64,000 bases of DNA from Xestospongia muta (taxonomy: Eukaryota; Porifera; Demospongiae; Haplosclerida; Petrosiidae), in the NCBI GenBank assembly GCA_963693285.1, contig OY848922.1:6560923-6624922 (forward strand). The letters are read 5' to 3'. The position numbers and the translations under genes were made by a program. Under the pieces are notes generated by a model that ran no database searches, was not told where the DNA came from, and worked only from the letters and a program-made list of their open reading frames with translations. Shown here in pieces: positions 12,569 to 23,854 of this stretch (the stretch's first letter is position 1; the number at the start of each line of letters is the position of its first letter).

Positions 12569-13174
12569 TAGCCTCGTACCCAGGCTAAACGCCTGGTAAC
12601 TACTGTTTGCGCATGCGTTTAATTTCCACAGATTTCTTGGAAAATAGTATACTCTAGGAATCCTCCGTCAACTATGACGTCAAAATTCCTTTAACCTCAA
12701 TGTTAGATTAACTATGATGGCTACTTGTAGTACTGATAAAAACTTTTCTGCTGGTCTACTGTAAGCTCTAAAGAAGCTAGGAACCAGCTGTTTGAATGCC
12801 TTTAAGTCTGCAAGATATTTCTCTAGAGAGACAATTCGACTTAAAACAAATATATAAAGAGAGACCATGACCTCTCGAAATGATGGCATCAAGCAAAGAA
12901 GTTATTCGAGAAACCCAGTTGTTTTGCATCCCAACAGCACTGAACAAGTTTGTTGCTCTTTTGGCTTCCACTAAATCACTGCATAACCGACAAACTCAAC
13001 TAGCCATGCTTAAACTCGTGTAGTGAATGAAACGTCACCATTATAAACCCAGCCCATCGATTCGTCATTTAATTAAAAAAGTAGTAATTATGATGTCAAC
13101 ATGTTTCAATAATTACGCGCATGCGCAAGCAGTAGTCACCAGGCGTTCTACTCTAACGCCTGGGTACGAGGCTA
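12569..13174. mobile_element. 606-bp MITE with about 50-bp TIRs and 9-bp target duplication (Mutator-like)
   Basis: The left end tagcctcgtacccaggc starts at 12569; the reverse complement of the right end (to 13174) starts with the same 16 bases tagcctcgtacccagg. Similarity continues inward through cgcctggt and tgcgcatgcg for about 50 bp with small indels. The 9-bp word ctgctgatc flanks both sides (12560-12568 and 13175-13183). Long TIRs and a 9-bp target duplication fit Mutator-like elements. No transposase is encoded; short ORFs inside are not convincing. The element ends 96 bp upstream of the gene A start codon. Confidence 0.8.
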
Positions 13175-13605
13175 CTGCTGATCGTGTCGTAAGCGAATCT
13201 CTCAAGCTTCTGAACTATCTTCATTATTATACATACACTATTAACTGCTGTACTAGTATCTCACTATCTATGATCTAAAGAAACTCTCAGTAATGTGTAA
13301 GCAATATATCAATATCTGGTATTCACTGTGTAACATATTCCTTTACTCAGTGGATAGTTTCCTATACTTCATAATTCCTATTGCTGTGGTTGTATTGAGA
13401 TTAAAGTGTTGTTTGTTGTGGTGGAGAATACATTATTATCAACAAGTATGATGTCATTATAATGTTGTCTGTTAATTTATATAACCCTTACAGAGAAGAC
13501 AAGCTCAACATGCCATGCAGGCCCAGATTAGACAAATAGTAATTATAAGGTGACAAAATGCTGAGTTAGTTCTATTGATAGCAATGTATAGAATTATTAA
13601 CCCTT

Positions 13606-14184
13606 ATGGTCATCGAAGTGGGTGAGGGTTTATTACTTATTTTACATCTCTGTCTCAATGTGTCTGCTGTCTATTCTAAAAGCACATACAATGTGGGAGA
13701 GTTTATCACTCCTAAGAAATTACTATATTTACAATACACAATTATCTACATTTTCAACATAGGACTTTTTTCTAAAAATGCTTCCTTCTCAAGTTATTTG
13801 AATATTTGTTGTCTTTTTCAGATAGGATCTCATGGCCACACCCATTTTATGAAATATTATGATTATAATTGTCACATGATCATTATATTATACACTAGCA
13901 GTGATTATAATAATACATTGTATTACATGTTACTAGATAGAGCTCAAACAAGAACAGATGGACTGATTACTGAAATCTACCTTACAAGGATAGTTACAAG
14001 AACATCTTATGATAGTCATCATATTATACCATTTCTTGTTTTTCCATCAGGTCAGTTTGGACAACCCCATCTGACAATTTCATGTCATTTTATTGTTATA
14101 ACTCCAAATGATCATTTACAATGTGGATGGATGTGGTTATCAGTTAACATCTTATTATGTCACCATCTTATGATGAAGTTATAA
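13606..14184 (+). CDS. Unrecognised 192-codon ORF (doubtful)
   Basis: An ATG-initiated open frame unusually long for such AT-rich DNA. It starts MVIEVGEGLLLILHLCLNVS, which could act as a weak signal peptide, and contains the phrase FLVFPSGQFGQPHL. I recognise no domain. There is no copy in the paralogous region near 50-53 kb, so conservation cannot be tested in this window. It may be chance or a remnant of a degraded gene on this strand; the surrounding 13.2-15.6 kb contains other short open phrases but no convincing exons. Confidence 0.15.
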   Translation: MVIEVGEGLLLILHLCLNVSAVYSKSTYNVGEFITPKKLLYLQYTIIYIFNIGLFSKNASFSSYLNICCLFQIGSHGHTHFMKYYDYNCHMIIILYTSSDYNNTLYYMLLDRAQTRTDGLITEIYLTRIVTRTSYDSHHIIPFLVFPSGQFGQPHLTISCHFIVITPNDHLQCGWMWLSVNILLCHHLMMKL

Positions 14185-17150
14185 ATGGTCATGATAGATC
14201 TATAAAAGTTGTGAAAGTGTCAAGATCTAGTAAAGTAGGTGTCCCATATCCAGAATAATTTGGTCTTACTATTCCTAAAGCTGACGGTGATGATGATGAC
14301 GTCTTCATACATTTCCATAGGAACCTCAAAATGATAAACAAATAGTAAGTGAAGTAGCTACCCAAACTCCACCCACCTCATGTCATTGACTTATCAATAT
14401 TCCAAATAACATACTGTATACTAGCAACCGCTAAAATTTAGCGAATTTCAAAAATCGCCAAATTAAATAACAATAATTTAGCACGTAGTTGCCATGCACA
14501 CACTTTTGTATACATGATAGCATCTAACAACAAAATCAAACCATCAAAACTGAACTCCATTTTATATTATTAAAATGGATATGGCAGCAAGACATGTGCT
14601 AAATTTATGAAATTTAATCTCACCAATTAAAAAATTTTACAATTTTGCCAAATTATATTGTTGCCAATAATTCCCAGTATATGGTCATCTGTATACTATG
14701 AAAGTGACTTTGTTAATGATTGTGATGACAATGTATCCTACATTACTGTTGATATATAAGACTAACTGATTTGTCATTCAATAGTATGTAGTGTGTACAG
14801 TCAACACTTCATTTATTCATTCTGAAAAGATGTGGTTAACTACCTTATACTAAACTCCTCTGTTCATAATATGTAGTGTTTATTCCTGTTAAAAGTTTAA
14901 ATTATGTCTCATGTACATGTCTACGTACCTTTGATATGTAAGTTTTGTTAACGTGATCATGATATAAACAATTCACTTATCGTTCTAGTAATACATAGGG
15001 TCAGACCTATGCATGTTTTGGAAATGAGGCTTCATTTTTTACACGTACAATAATGTCACTAAACATTACATAATGTGGTCGGAATACATACATACATTAG
15101 TCTGTTTGATAAAACCTCTGTTACAATCACAGTGTCATTAAAGTAACATGTGTTGCCGTTACAATCAATACAGGTCATCTACAGTACATGACTACATGTT
15201 CTATTACATTCTCTATTATAGAGAAATATATTAGAATATACTAAGAGAGATCCAGTCAAAGTACAACAACTTCAGACCAGGTGAGATAAGACCAGACCAA
15301 CTCTAATAAACTTACTATGTACATTTAAGTTAAATAAACTTTGTCCCTCCTCTCTGGTAATGAATATTTTGAATGCATGTAAATATCATAGGTTATTATT
15401 AACTTTAAAGACATAGTAACTGGAAGTGAACTGACTGATGTAAGACTAGAAAGAAAATGATATAGGATCTCCAATTGGGTACTTTGAAGACATTACTGTC
15501 AATAATATTGTAACACTATAATACACCCACTGTAGGGTACACTTTACATTCATAAATATCAATAGTATGGTCTCTATTGTTTGATCAAACTTAACATCTC
15601 CAGTGTTAAACTTCATCATTTTACCTTAAAGTCAGTGTACAAGTACAACCAACATCAGAAACCCATAGTCTCACATAAATGCTATGGGGTCTCGCTCACA
15701 TGAATCCTATATATTAACACACTTTGGGACAATATTGTTACACAATGAAGTACCACTGTACTAACATAAGTAATACTTAGAACAAAATATTTTTAGTATA
15801 TAAGCCTCTTTGCATTCGGCATTTAAAATTACAGAAATGACACACTATATCATACAGTTGTTATCATACTAACAGTACATGATTGCATATACTAATATAT
15901 ATATTATACAACTATGTACTGTACATCTTAAAATTTAATTAAAGCTATACACAGCAGCACTGGCTTCCTCTTAATGAAGCCCTAATTAGGAAGGTGATAA
16001 ATGGCTTCTGTTTTTTAAGACTAGCATTTATAGAGCAGTAAATATGTTATTATAGAGCAGTAAACATGTTAGGAAGGTGATAAATGGCTTGTTTATTGAG
16101 GACTAGCATTTATAGAGCAGTAAACATGTTATTATAGAGTGACATGACAATTGGTTAAAACAATTGGTTTTCAAACAAAGTCAAGCAATGCTAATGCAAC
16201 ACTTATAATCTTGTGCAGTATCTTACCACATTGCCTCAAATAGAGGTCTGGACCTCCATTTGATATCACTGTCATCTATAGCTTCAAGTATTATAATGTA
16301 TAAATACATATTGTCTTCTATAAAATTTAATTTTATCATTGACAGCTTCATTTATCATCTATGTCAGTACATATTACTTTACATTAAATAATAATGATAC
16401 AATTGGCAACAACTACACATATACATACTGCTCCCAGCATAGTGTAATAGGTACATGTATGTACTTATTACTGGTATAAAGAATGGCATAACATTATAGA
16501 TGCAAGCAGTTAAGTATCTCAGTGGCTTCATTCAAGTGTTCACACTTTACTATTTTCACACAGTACTAATAGAACCTGCACTAAAAGAGTAAGAGTTCAG
16601 ACTGAAAGTATACCTTTTATTGCTAACATAAACTATAAAATTGCATTTTAATAGACCCAGTTTGGTACACATATCATTAAAGAAGTACAATGACTTTATA
16701 AAGCTGAAAATAATATTAAAAGTAGTCATTGTGTCATCATTAAGTTAGTGGAAAGGAGAGGATAAAGATGTCATTCTCTTTAAGTAGCTTAATCTGTAGC
16801 ATCTTTACATAACAATTTTGTATTCACAATTAGTGCTAGCTATTAGTCAATGAGTGTTTTAGTTAGATCTCAAAATATGTGGATTCATTTTATTAACTAA
16901 TATAGTATATTTATTACTCTATGACATCCTATATACATAAGAAAATGTTAAATACAGACAAATGTACTAATCAATACATGGCATAGTTCTTTCAAATAAA
17001 TCTATGCCACTAACTTATTATCATAATTATGCTTAATTTTCTATAGCATACAAATAACATCATTTATTACAATGGTTAATACTTGGTTCTCTCAAGTACG
17101 GTCTTTGATATCCAAGAAGACCTCAGTACTACACACAGTCATGTATATTA
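14185..17150. other. AT-rich intergenic stretch, no gene recognised
   Basis: Upstream of gene A. Apart from an 83-bp tandem repeat at 15988-16138, I see only AT-rich sequence without convincing splice-bounded frames. Confidence 0.5.
15988..16138. repeat. 83-bp tandem repeat, about two copies
   Basis: The word aggaaggtgataaatggctt recurs at 15988 and 16071, each time followed by agcatttatagagcagtaaa and an atgtt word; the shorter phrase tatagagcagtaaa occurs three times in all. Confidence 0.85.
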
Positions 17151-19803
17151 GACTAATAGAAATGATGTTTTAATAGATATAACATATTATGATACATCTG
17201 TCACTCTATAATTACATTTAACTGACAACTTGATCATTAACAAGATTTTAATTTTGTCATTTGACTGGTTAAACCATTCACTAGTCTATTAGTCACAATA
17301 TATATATCTCAGCTCAAGTTTCCTCATGTTATTTAGAATATGAAGTTTTGGATTATTAACAAGGAGTGCAATAATTAAAATTCCAAAGTACAAAATATTT
17401 TCTTGGTTATATACAATTAACACCGTGTTCTATCATACTAACAAGATATAAGTACATATACTAACATCAATAATATAAAACTATTATATGTGAACATTAT
17501 CATAAACAACAGCACATGTTTAATGGTTACATTTCACTAACTAATAAGACTATTCTGTTCTTTGAGGACTAGTGCTTCTGGAAATATTGATTTTCTGTGA
17601 AGTTATTGGAAAGGAAAGCAGTCAAGGCACAATATAATATTATGATCTAACGTTTGTGAGATGATCAATATATCATGACTTCACTGTATTCATATACATG
17701 TATATGAGTATTACAAATGTGTATGTGTGTGCTGCACATACTAAAGCAGCACTAGTAAGTCATAGTCTACATTTACATATTATAATGCAACACAACATAA
17801 TAATCACAAATTTACTACTTTGTATTGTACTTTGTCATACCTGAATTATCAACTACATCACATCAGTAATAGATGTTCACTCATCCTGGTAAACCAGATG
17901 TTACATTATCAAAGTACCATATCATCCTAAAGAATAATATATAACATGTTAATTATCATTAATAACTGTACATATAATTGTGTATATACTACGAACAACT
18001 TATATAGAATAATATTCTTTATTAACATAACACTATTTAATAGTCTCAATAATTAATCAGTATAACAACAAAGCAGATACATGTACATGTACATACATAT
18101 CTCATTTAAACGTGGATATCAGACTTTATATCATACACTTAAATAAACGTATATGTTGTCTACTATAATGTACATGTACCTCATAAAGTGGTCATTTTGT
18201 CTGACATTACTTCCGTCACTTTGGTATAGCCAACTACATTTCCACTTCCTTGAGTGAGATACACCTGTATTAGAACAATAGATTAATTTGTCTTTAATAC
18301 CTATTTGTCATTTCTTGAATCCGACACTAACTTCCTACACAATGTATAATATAAACTATCTATAATGACTTCATATATTCATATATACTATTATCTACGA
18401 TAGTATCTGATGTAGTGAGATAACAGAGGACATGTTGATATGCAGCCAATATCTGATTGGTGTCTGGATACCAAAGACTACTTGGCTTATATTAGATCTA
18501 ATCATTTCATGGAGTGAAAATGGTCAGCTAAAATGTTGTGCAAACTTCACATGGAAAACTTAGTCCCTTCTCTTGTTGCTTGCTATACAGGAGACTGACA
18601 ACAGTCACTTTTTGTTACTGTATAATAATATCATCGATAATTAGAGTTTATGAGCATAAGAAATTAACTCACCGTCAAGTACGAGCTCTTCATAAATGAC
18701 ATCAATTATCATGGAGATGATACTCAATAATGATAATACTGATACCATGGGATAAGAATGGCTATAAACAATAGTGCAAGAAAACACCCTGGTATCCCTC
18801 CTCAAATAAATACGTTACATATCGCTCAATTGAGAATGGTGTCTACTGATCAGTATATAGTAACTTTTGTCCTAAACAATGGTAGTTTAATTTCTTATCA
18901 ACATGAAAAGTTAGTTGTGAAAGAAATTTTAAAAGTTAGAAAATAGCTATGGTAAGAATAACTCTTTCAACAGTTGAACATATGACTATGTAATAATTTA
19001 CTAAGACAACATCTTGTTTTTATGTAAGGCTAGTCTTTTTTCTTTTAATTAAACTATCATTTACTAGCTAATTCACAGAGCTTCAAAATTTTATTGCATG
19101 GAATGGATCAAATGTAAGTCTAACTCAAGTGCCTCCACTGCCACATTTGATTAAGCATTGCCCTTGAACCAGAAGAGAGAGATGAAAGGTCACATTGACA
19201 TGTGTTCACAGATCTAATTAATAAATATGTAGTTATTTTATTTATGTGACATGTACATGTAAGTTAATGTAGTAGTGTCATAGTAAAAGCAATTTCTTAG
19301 TTCATTTCTTCTAGAAAAAAAAAAGTTTGTTACTCATTACCTAATCATGATGTAAGCATACAAGTTTGTAAGTTGATGTGATTCTTTTGATTATAGTAAA
19401 CTTCAATTGTAATTAATCAAACACTAGAAAAACTCAATGACAAAGTCAGAAAGAGGCTTATACCATCAATAAATGAAAAGGACTAGATGATGAAAGGCTT
19501 ATAACATAATTTCACCTTTTACTTGATGAAAAGATAAATATATAGCATGGAATGTAATTATCATGTTTGACTGATACAATTCCTATTACAACCTTCAATC
19601 TAATCCAGTATTGTAGAAAAGGTTGTAAGTATATTTTAGTATGTAACCATAGTATACCTATGTCTTAGATAAAATATTTTTGTAGATAAAGATTTGTGTA
19701 CATCTTTTTAATGAGCAATAAGTCACTATCTATAGTACTTATGGTTACAAATAATTACATGCATACTAAAGCACTTAATCATGAGCTAAAGACACATACT
19801 ATA

Positions 19804-19838
<35 letters not shown>

Positions 19839-21140
19839 CAAGCATGTCTTTCTATACAGATTAAATTATTTTAAATGTTGTTGATATAATGATCATATAA
19901 CTAGTACATTGTATCCTTCTGGAAAATAGTCATGCCTATTTTACTTTATTCTATAGAAATATTTTTGACTAGTAGATATATCTTCAGTAGTTATTGGAAA
20001 TATATAGTGATGTAGTATAGTTATAAGAACTTACCAAGACAGTTGTATCAGTATTTCTCTTTTTGATATATATGTATGTCTCATTTACCATCTTATTGTA
20101 CAATGTTGGCAACATTGTCCTTAAAATTAGCAAATACCAAATTGATACCTGAGTAGTTACCATACTCGATATAATATTTAATTGACACAATAATGTTAGC
20201 CAATTCATGTATGTGTTGATATGTGGAGGACATAGCCAGAAGAGCTATATAGTTTGTTAATTGTTAACTAATCCTTGTCACTCAGTGCATTGATGAGGGT
20301 CGCAGTGTTTATTTTGCGCGTGTGTGTATGCACTTATTGGGTCCTTGTGGATGTAACGTTGTCTTGCATGTGACAGTTTTTAAAACTCGAACCTTTATCC
20401 TTTTGTTAAGTTATGTATTTTGTAGTGTCGTAACAACAATAGCTCCCTTCCAGATATATCTACTTACCAATTAAACTGCTTCCATGAACTAAGAATGAAG
20501 CATTTTCATGAAATCTCTACATCAGATTTATACATAATTTTATTTCATACAGAGAGTAGTTTATTTACTTCATCAACTCTTCTATCTCGCACGTGCTTTT
20601 ATTAAATGTCATGGACTTTTAAGCTCTTCTCTTTATAGACTATAGAGCTAGCCTATAGTGCTAATCTACAGTTATCTCTCTGTCACATATTATAGCAGTA
20701 GACACTATTGTTGCCAAGTTAGAGCAATTTAAATGGCACTCACACTGATACAAACAGTAGTTTCTGGATGTACTCTGTTTCAGGATTATGCATGTTGTGT
20801 CATTGTTACCTTTAACACTTCTAATCCTAAGTATAGTAATATGTGATCATGTTACCATTTATTTTATTGTTTCTTATTTACAAACATTTTTAATAAACGT
20901 AATGAAAGCTACCTTGCAATATCTGTTTCACAAATCTACCATTTTCTTTAATTTTTGTGATGTGTATTATATTTCAAAAGAGAGAGGCCTTATTAATGAA
21001 TTGTACATATTTGAACTTGTAATACACATTTTATACTGTGTATACTAAAACACACTAACTATTCAAATTTCACTAAATCACATCCTTCAAATCATCAACA
21101 TGTGTAAACAGGAGATCCAATGTTAAAATTTATGCTTTAC
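17150..21140. repeat. Segmental duplication block 2 (copy A; partner about 52850-55990)
   Basis: DNA upstream of gene A that reappears upstream of gene B. Examples are gatacatctgtcactctata (17193 and 52893), tgtgtatgtgtgtgctgcac (17718 and 53848) and attgcccttgaaccagaaga (19156 and 55092). The copies differ by indels: about 180 bp near 18250-18410 is absent from copy B, as is most of 19700-21040. The block lacks a recognisable gene. A 62-codon ORF at 18758 is mirrored at about 54690, but its differences are mostly amino-acid changing. Confidence 0.85.
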
Positions 21141-21618
21141 TAAAGAAGAGTTTAGACATACAACTGATTAGTTTCGTGCTCTAATTATGTTACTACATGT
21201 GTATGTGTGTGAGCGAGACACACATAATATAACAACAAATTAATCCTAAAAACAAGTACTTAGTGACAATAGATGTGACTGATCATGCTCAAAGCTTTCT
21301 TTGCTCTGTCCATATATAACTTGCTTCTCTTTTTACATTTCAAGGATTCAGTAATTGTTAGTCTTCCAGTTGACACTGCTGCTAATTATTCAATCTTGTA
21401 ACTGTAGTTAGTGTTTGAGTGTAAAGTCAGTATCTTCCAAAACAACTATAAGTAACAAAAATAAGAAACTTGGCACAATACTCTATCATACCTGTTCTAT
21501 ATCTGAGGGTATGAGTATTTTTCCTTACAACCTCTTACAACCTGGAAGATATTATTCTGGATGATATTTAAGCAATAACATATTGAAGACAATTTATATT
21601 TAGTGTGAGGTACACTTA

Positions 21619-21725
21619 CACTGTTAAAACAATGGTGTTACATTAACACCAAAATGTGGTGTCAATGACCTGTGCAATTTTGACACTTGTGTAATGTTAA
21701 CACAACATGTAAACTGGTGTCAATA
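21619..21725 (+). repeat. Left terminal and subterminal repeats of the CACTA element
   Basis: CACTGTTAAAACAATGGTGT opens the element. Within 100 bp follow several further ggtgtca, aacacc or aacaca words on both strands. Confidence 0.85.
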
Positions 21726-21803
21726 CAACATCCATAAGGTCACATAAGCCCAATGACAATAATCAAATTATTCAATAACAAATGATGAATTAACAATGAA
21801 TGA

Positions 21804-23840
21804 TTACAATTTCATGATTGAATCAATAACAACATTGGCTGCCATGGTCACCGACATTGTAGGTTTTAGTTTATACACTAGCTGTTCCATGAACACTAAT
21901 AAATTCTTGATGTTCCTTGGATACTTGATGTCAAATACATAGTAGGATGCAAAAGCCACATGGATAGCATCAGACAGGCTATTAGTACGGATTACATTTG
22001 TCTTCTCTATAACGACAACTGGATCTTTAAGACTGTGAAGACTGGTTCCAAATGCTGCAATGTATGGATGTGTATGGGGTAGGGTATCAAGAGTGGTCTC
22101 TATGTCAATCACCTCATCCTGTTGTGAAGATAACTACAGTAAATACTTAATATGTAATTTACCTCAAAGGGAAAAAAAAAAGTATCTGAGGTTTGACCTC
22201 TTTGTGAGAACAATGCTTGTAATATTAGGAGAACATAAGTAGTTTTGCGGTCTACAAAAGATAATTGAACTTGTGTGAAATTTGAGAAATGTCTTACTTG
22301 GTGTGTTATCACAACTAGAATTGTATTGATTAAGTAGTAATTTTATTTTTTTTTTATCTTCAATTTCAGCAAATTTGAGGACTCTATCCTCAATTTCCTC
22401 CCAAGAGGACTGAAACTCTGATTGATCTTTGTTAGTGATTAAACTAAACTCTTTCATCATCTATTAATAACACAATTATTCATAATACATTAAATGATTT
22501 AACTTACCAAGGAAGGTTCTCTCATCCATTGAAACCTTTCAAACACTTCAGCAACATGCACTTCCTTCAAGTACTGTTTTCGTATCATGAATGTATCCTC
22601 AATAAGTATTGATAGACTATTAAAAGACCATTTCCCAGATAAAAAATCATTCCTCAGTTTCATGTCGTTTCTTTTATATACATCCATATCGGTTCCTGAT
22701 TCTGATGCTAATTCAGCCTCTTCGATATCAATCTTTGACTTTTTCGTTGGTAACACAATACCTGCCTTTTGTGCCCGATCATTACGATGCAAGTTTTTAA
22801 ACTTTTCTCTTAACTTTTTACACCACGAGTCCTTTAAAAGGGAAGGTAAAATTAAGTTGTTATATTTTAAAGTAACATACATATCCAGACCCTATTGAGT
22901 CCTTGAGAGAAGGATGTACATCTACAAGTCTTTTACAAACAGATTTTCGTTCTTCAGGGGTAGGGCTTGTTGTAAATAGCATAATACATGTTGATAGTGA
23001 ATTTATGACTTCATCTCGAGCATGACTTGACAAAATTCCAACATCTATACACTTCATTGTTGACTTAGAAAACCGTGTTGGTATGATTAACTTGCTCGGC
23101 CAATCAACTTTAGACGAACTATTATTACAACAAAAAGTAACGGAACAATAAAAATTATATACTAACCAATCTGATGCTCCGTCAGAGGATGCAATTGAAG
23201 ATGGTGAACGAGTACGTTTTCTTGAATGTAAAACTTTAGGAATTAAACTTTGCTGACATCCTCCTAATGGAGTGTTGCTTGAAACGGCACTAGAATTTGT
23301 ACTTTTTGAAGTAACCACAGTTGGTGATAACTATAAGTGCAAAAAATCTTTTATTTCAGTGAAGTTAATTAATATACAAAGTCAGGTTAGTCAGTACTGT
23401 GACCATGATGAGCCAATACTGAGCCTGAGCATCATTCATCGGTACGGGCTAAACCTGGGATTATATAGATGGAACAGCACCTCGATTACTTAAACCAAAA
23501 TCCTAACGACCACGCCCTCTCGAGGTGTCACCATCTACATGACCCTAAACCTGCATTAAGTAAGTTGAACTAGTTACATTACCTCACACTCAGCAGGTTG
23601 AGGAGAACTATAAACAGGGTCCTGTATGATTAAGCACTGAGAAACAGCTCTTTTGATTTTGAGCCTGTCACCCAGTAACGGTGCAAGTTCACGAAGGTAC
23701 TCGTCCGTTAATTGAATGAACACTGAGCCGTCAATCTTATGCCTCTTGAAATTTTCAATTATGTCTTCGTCAATTCCAGGAATAGATTTTATCAAATATT
23801 CACAAATTTCTTCCACAGTAGCTGATTCCAAATCCTCCAT
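21804..23840 (-). CDS. CACTA companion protein with N-terminal SAM domain (516 aa, 7 exons)
   Basis: Exons on the minus strand: 23840-23583, 23330-23167, 23118-22881, 22831-22508, 22460-22298, 22251-22163 and 22118-21804. All borders are GT-AG and the total is 1551 nt, divisible by three. The only in-frame ATG before the SAM domain is at 23840 (MEDLESATVEEICEYLI). Residues 1-70 form a SAM-type domain with IDGSVFIQLTDEYLREL and GDRLKIKRA. A basic/Ser linker (about 110-130) has RKRTRSPSS. Later comes a conserved-looking region with GSGYDSWCKKLREKF (about 216-230). The C-terminus contains HPYIAAFGT and YYVFDIKYP, resembling what I recall of SAMD3-like animal proteins. SAM domains mediate protein oligomerisation or RNA binding. 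I infer a DNA-binding or regulatory role analogous to a second CACTA protein; this is untested. Confidence 0.82.
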
Positions 23841-23854
23841 AGCATGTGCGTTTA
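23841..23854. promoter_or_regulatory. 14-bp gap between divergent start codons (compact bidirectional start region)
   Basis: The SAM gene ATG is at 23840 (minus) and the first in-frame ATG of the transposase is at 23855 (plus), or 23900 if the second Met is used. No room exists for separate promoters, so the 5' UTRs probably overlap each other's first exons. No TATA element was identified. Confidence 0.5.

Noticed and set aside
13590..13620. ttaacccttatggtc, another possible TTAA-CCC terminus
   Set aside because: No partner terminus or transposase sequence on either side.
18758..18946. 62-codon ORF MAINNSARKH... mirrored in the duplicate at about 54690
   Set aside because: The two versions differ mainly by amino-acid-changing substitutions and the second is cut by a stop, so there is no sign of selection on a protein.
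20788..21048. 86-codon ORF with a signal-peptide-like start
   Set aside because: Hydrophobic, AT-driven composition, no domain and no copy in the duplicated block; probably chance.
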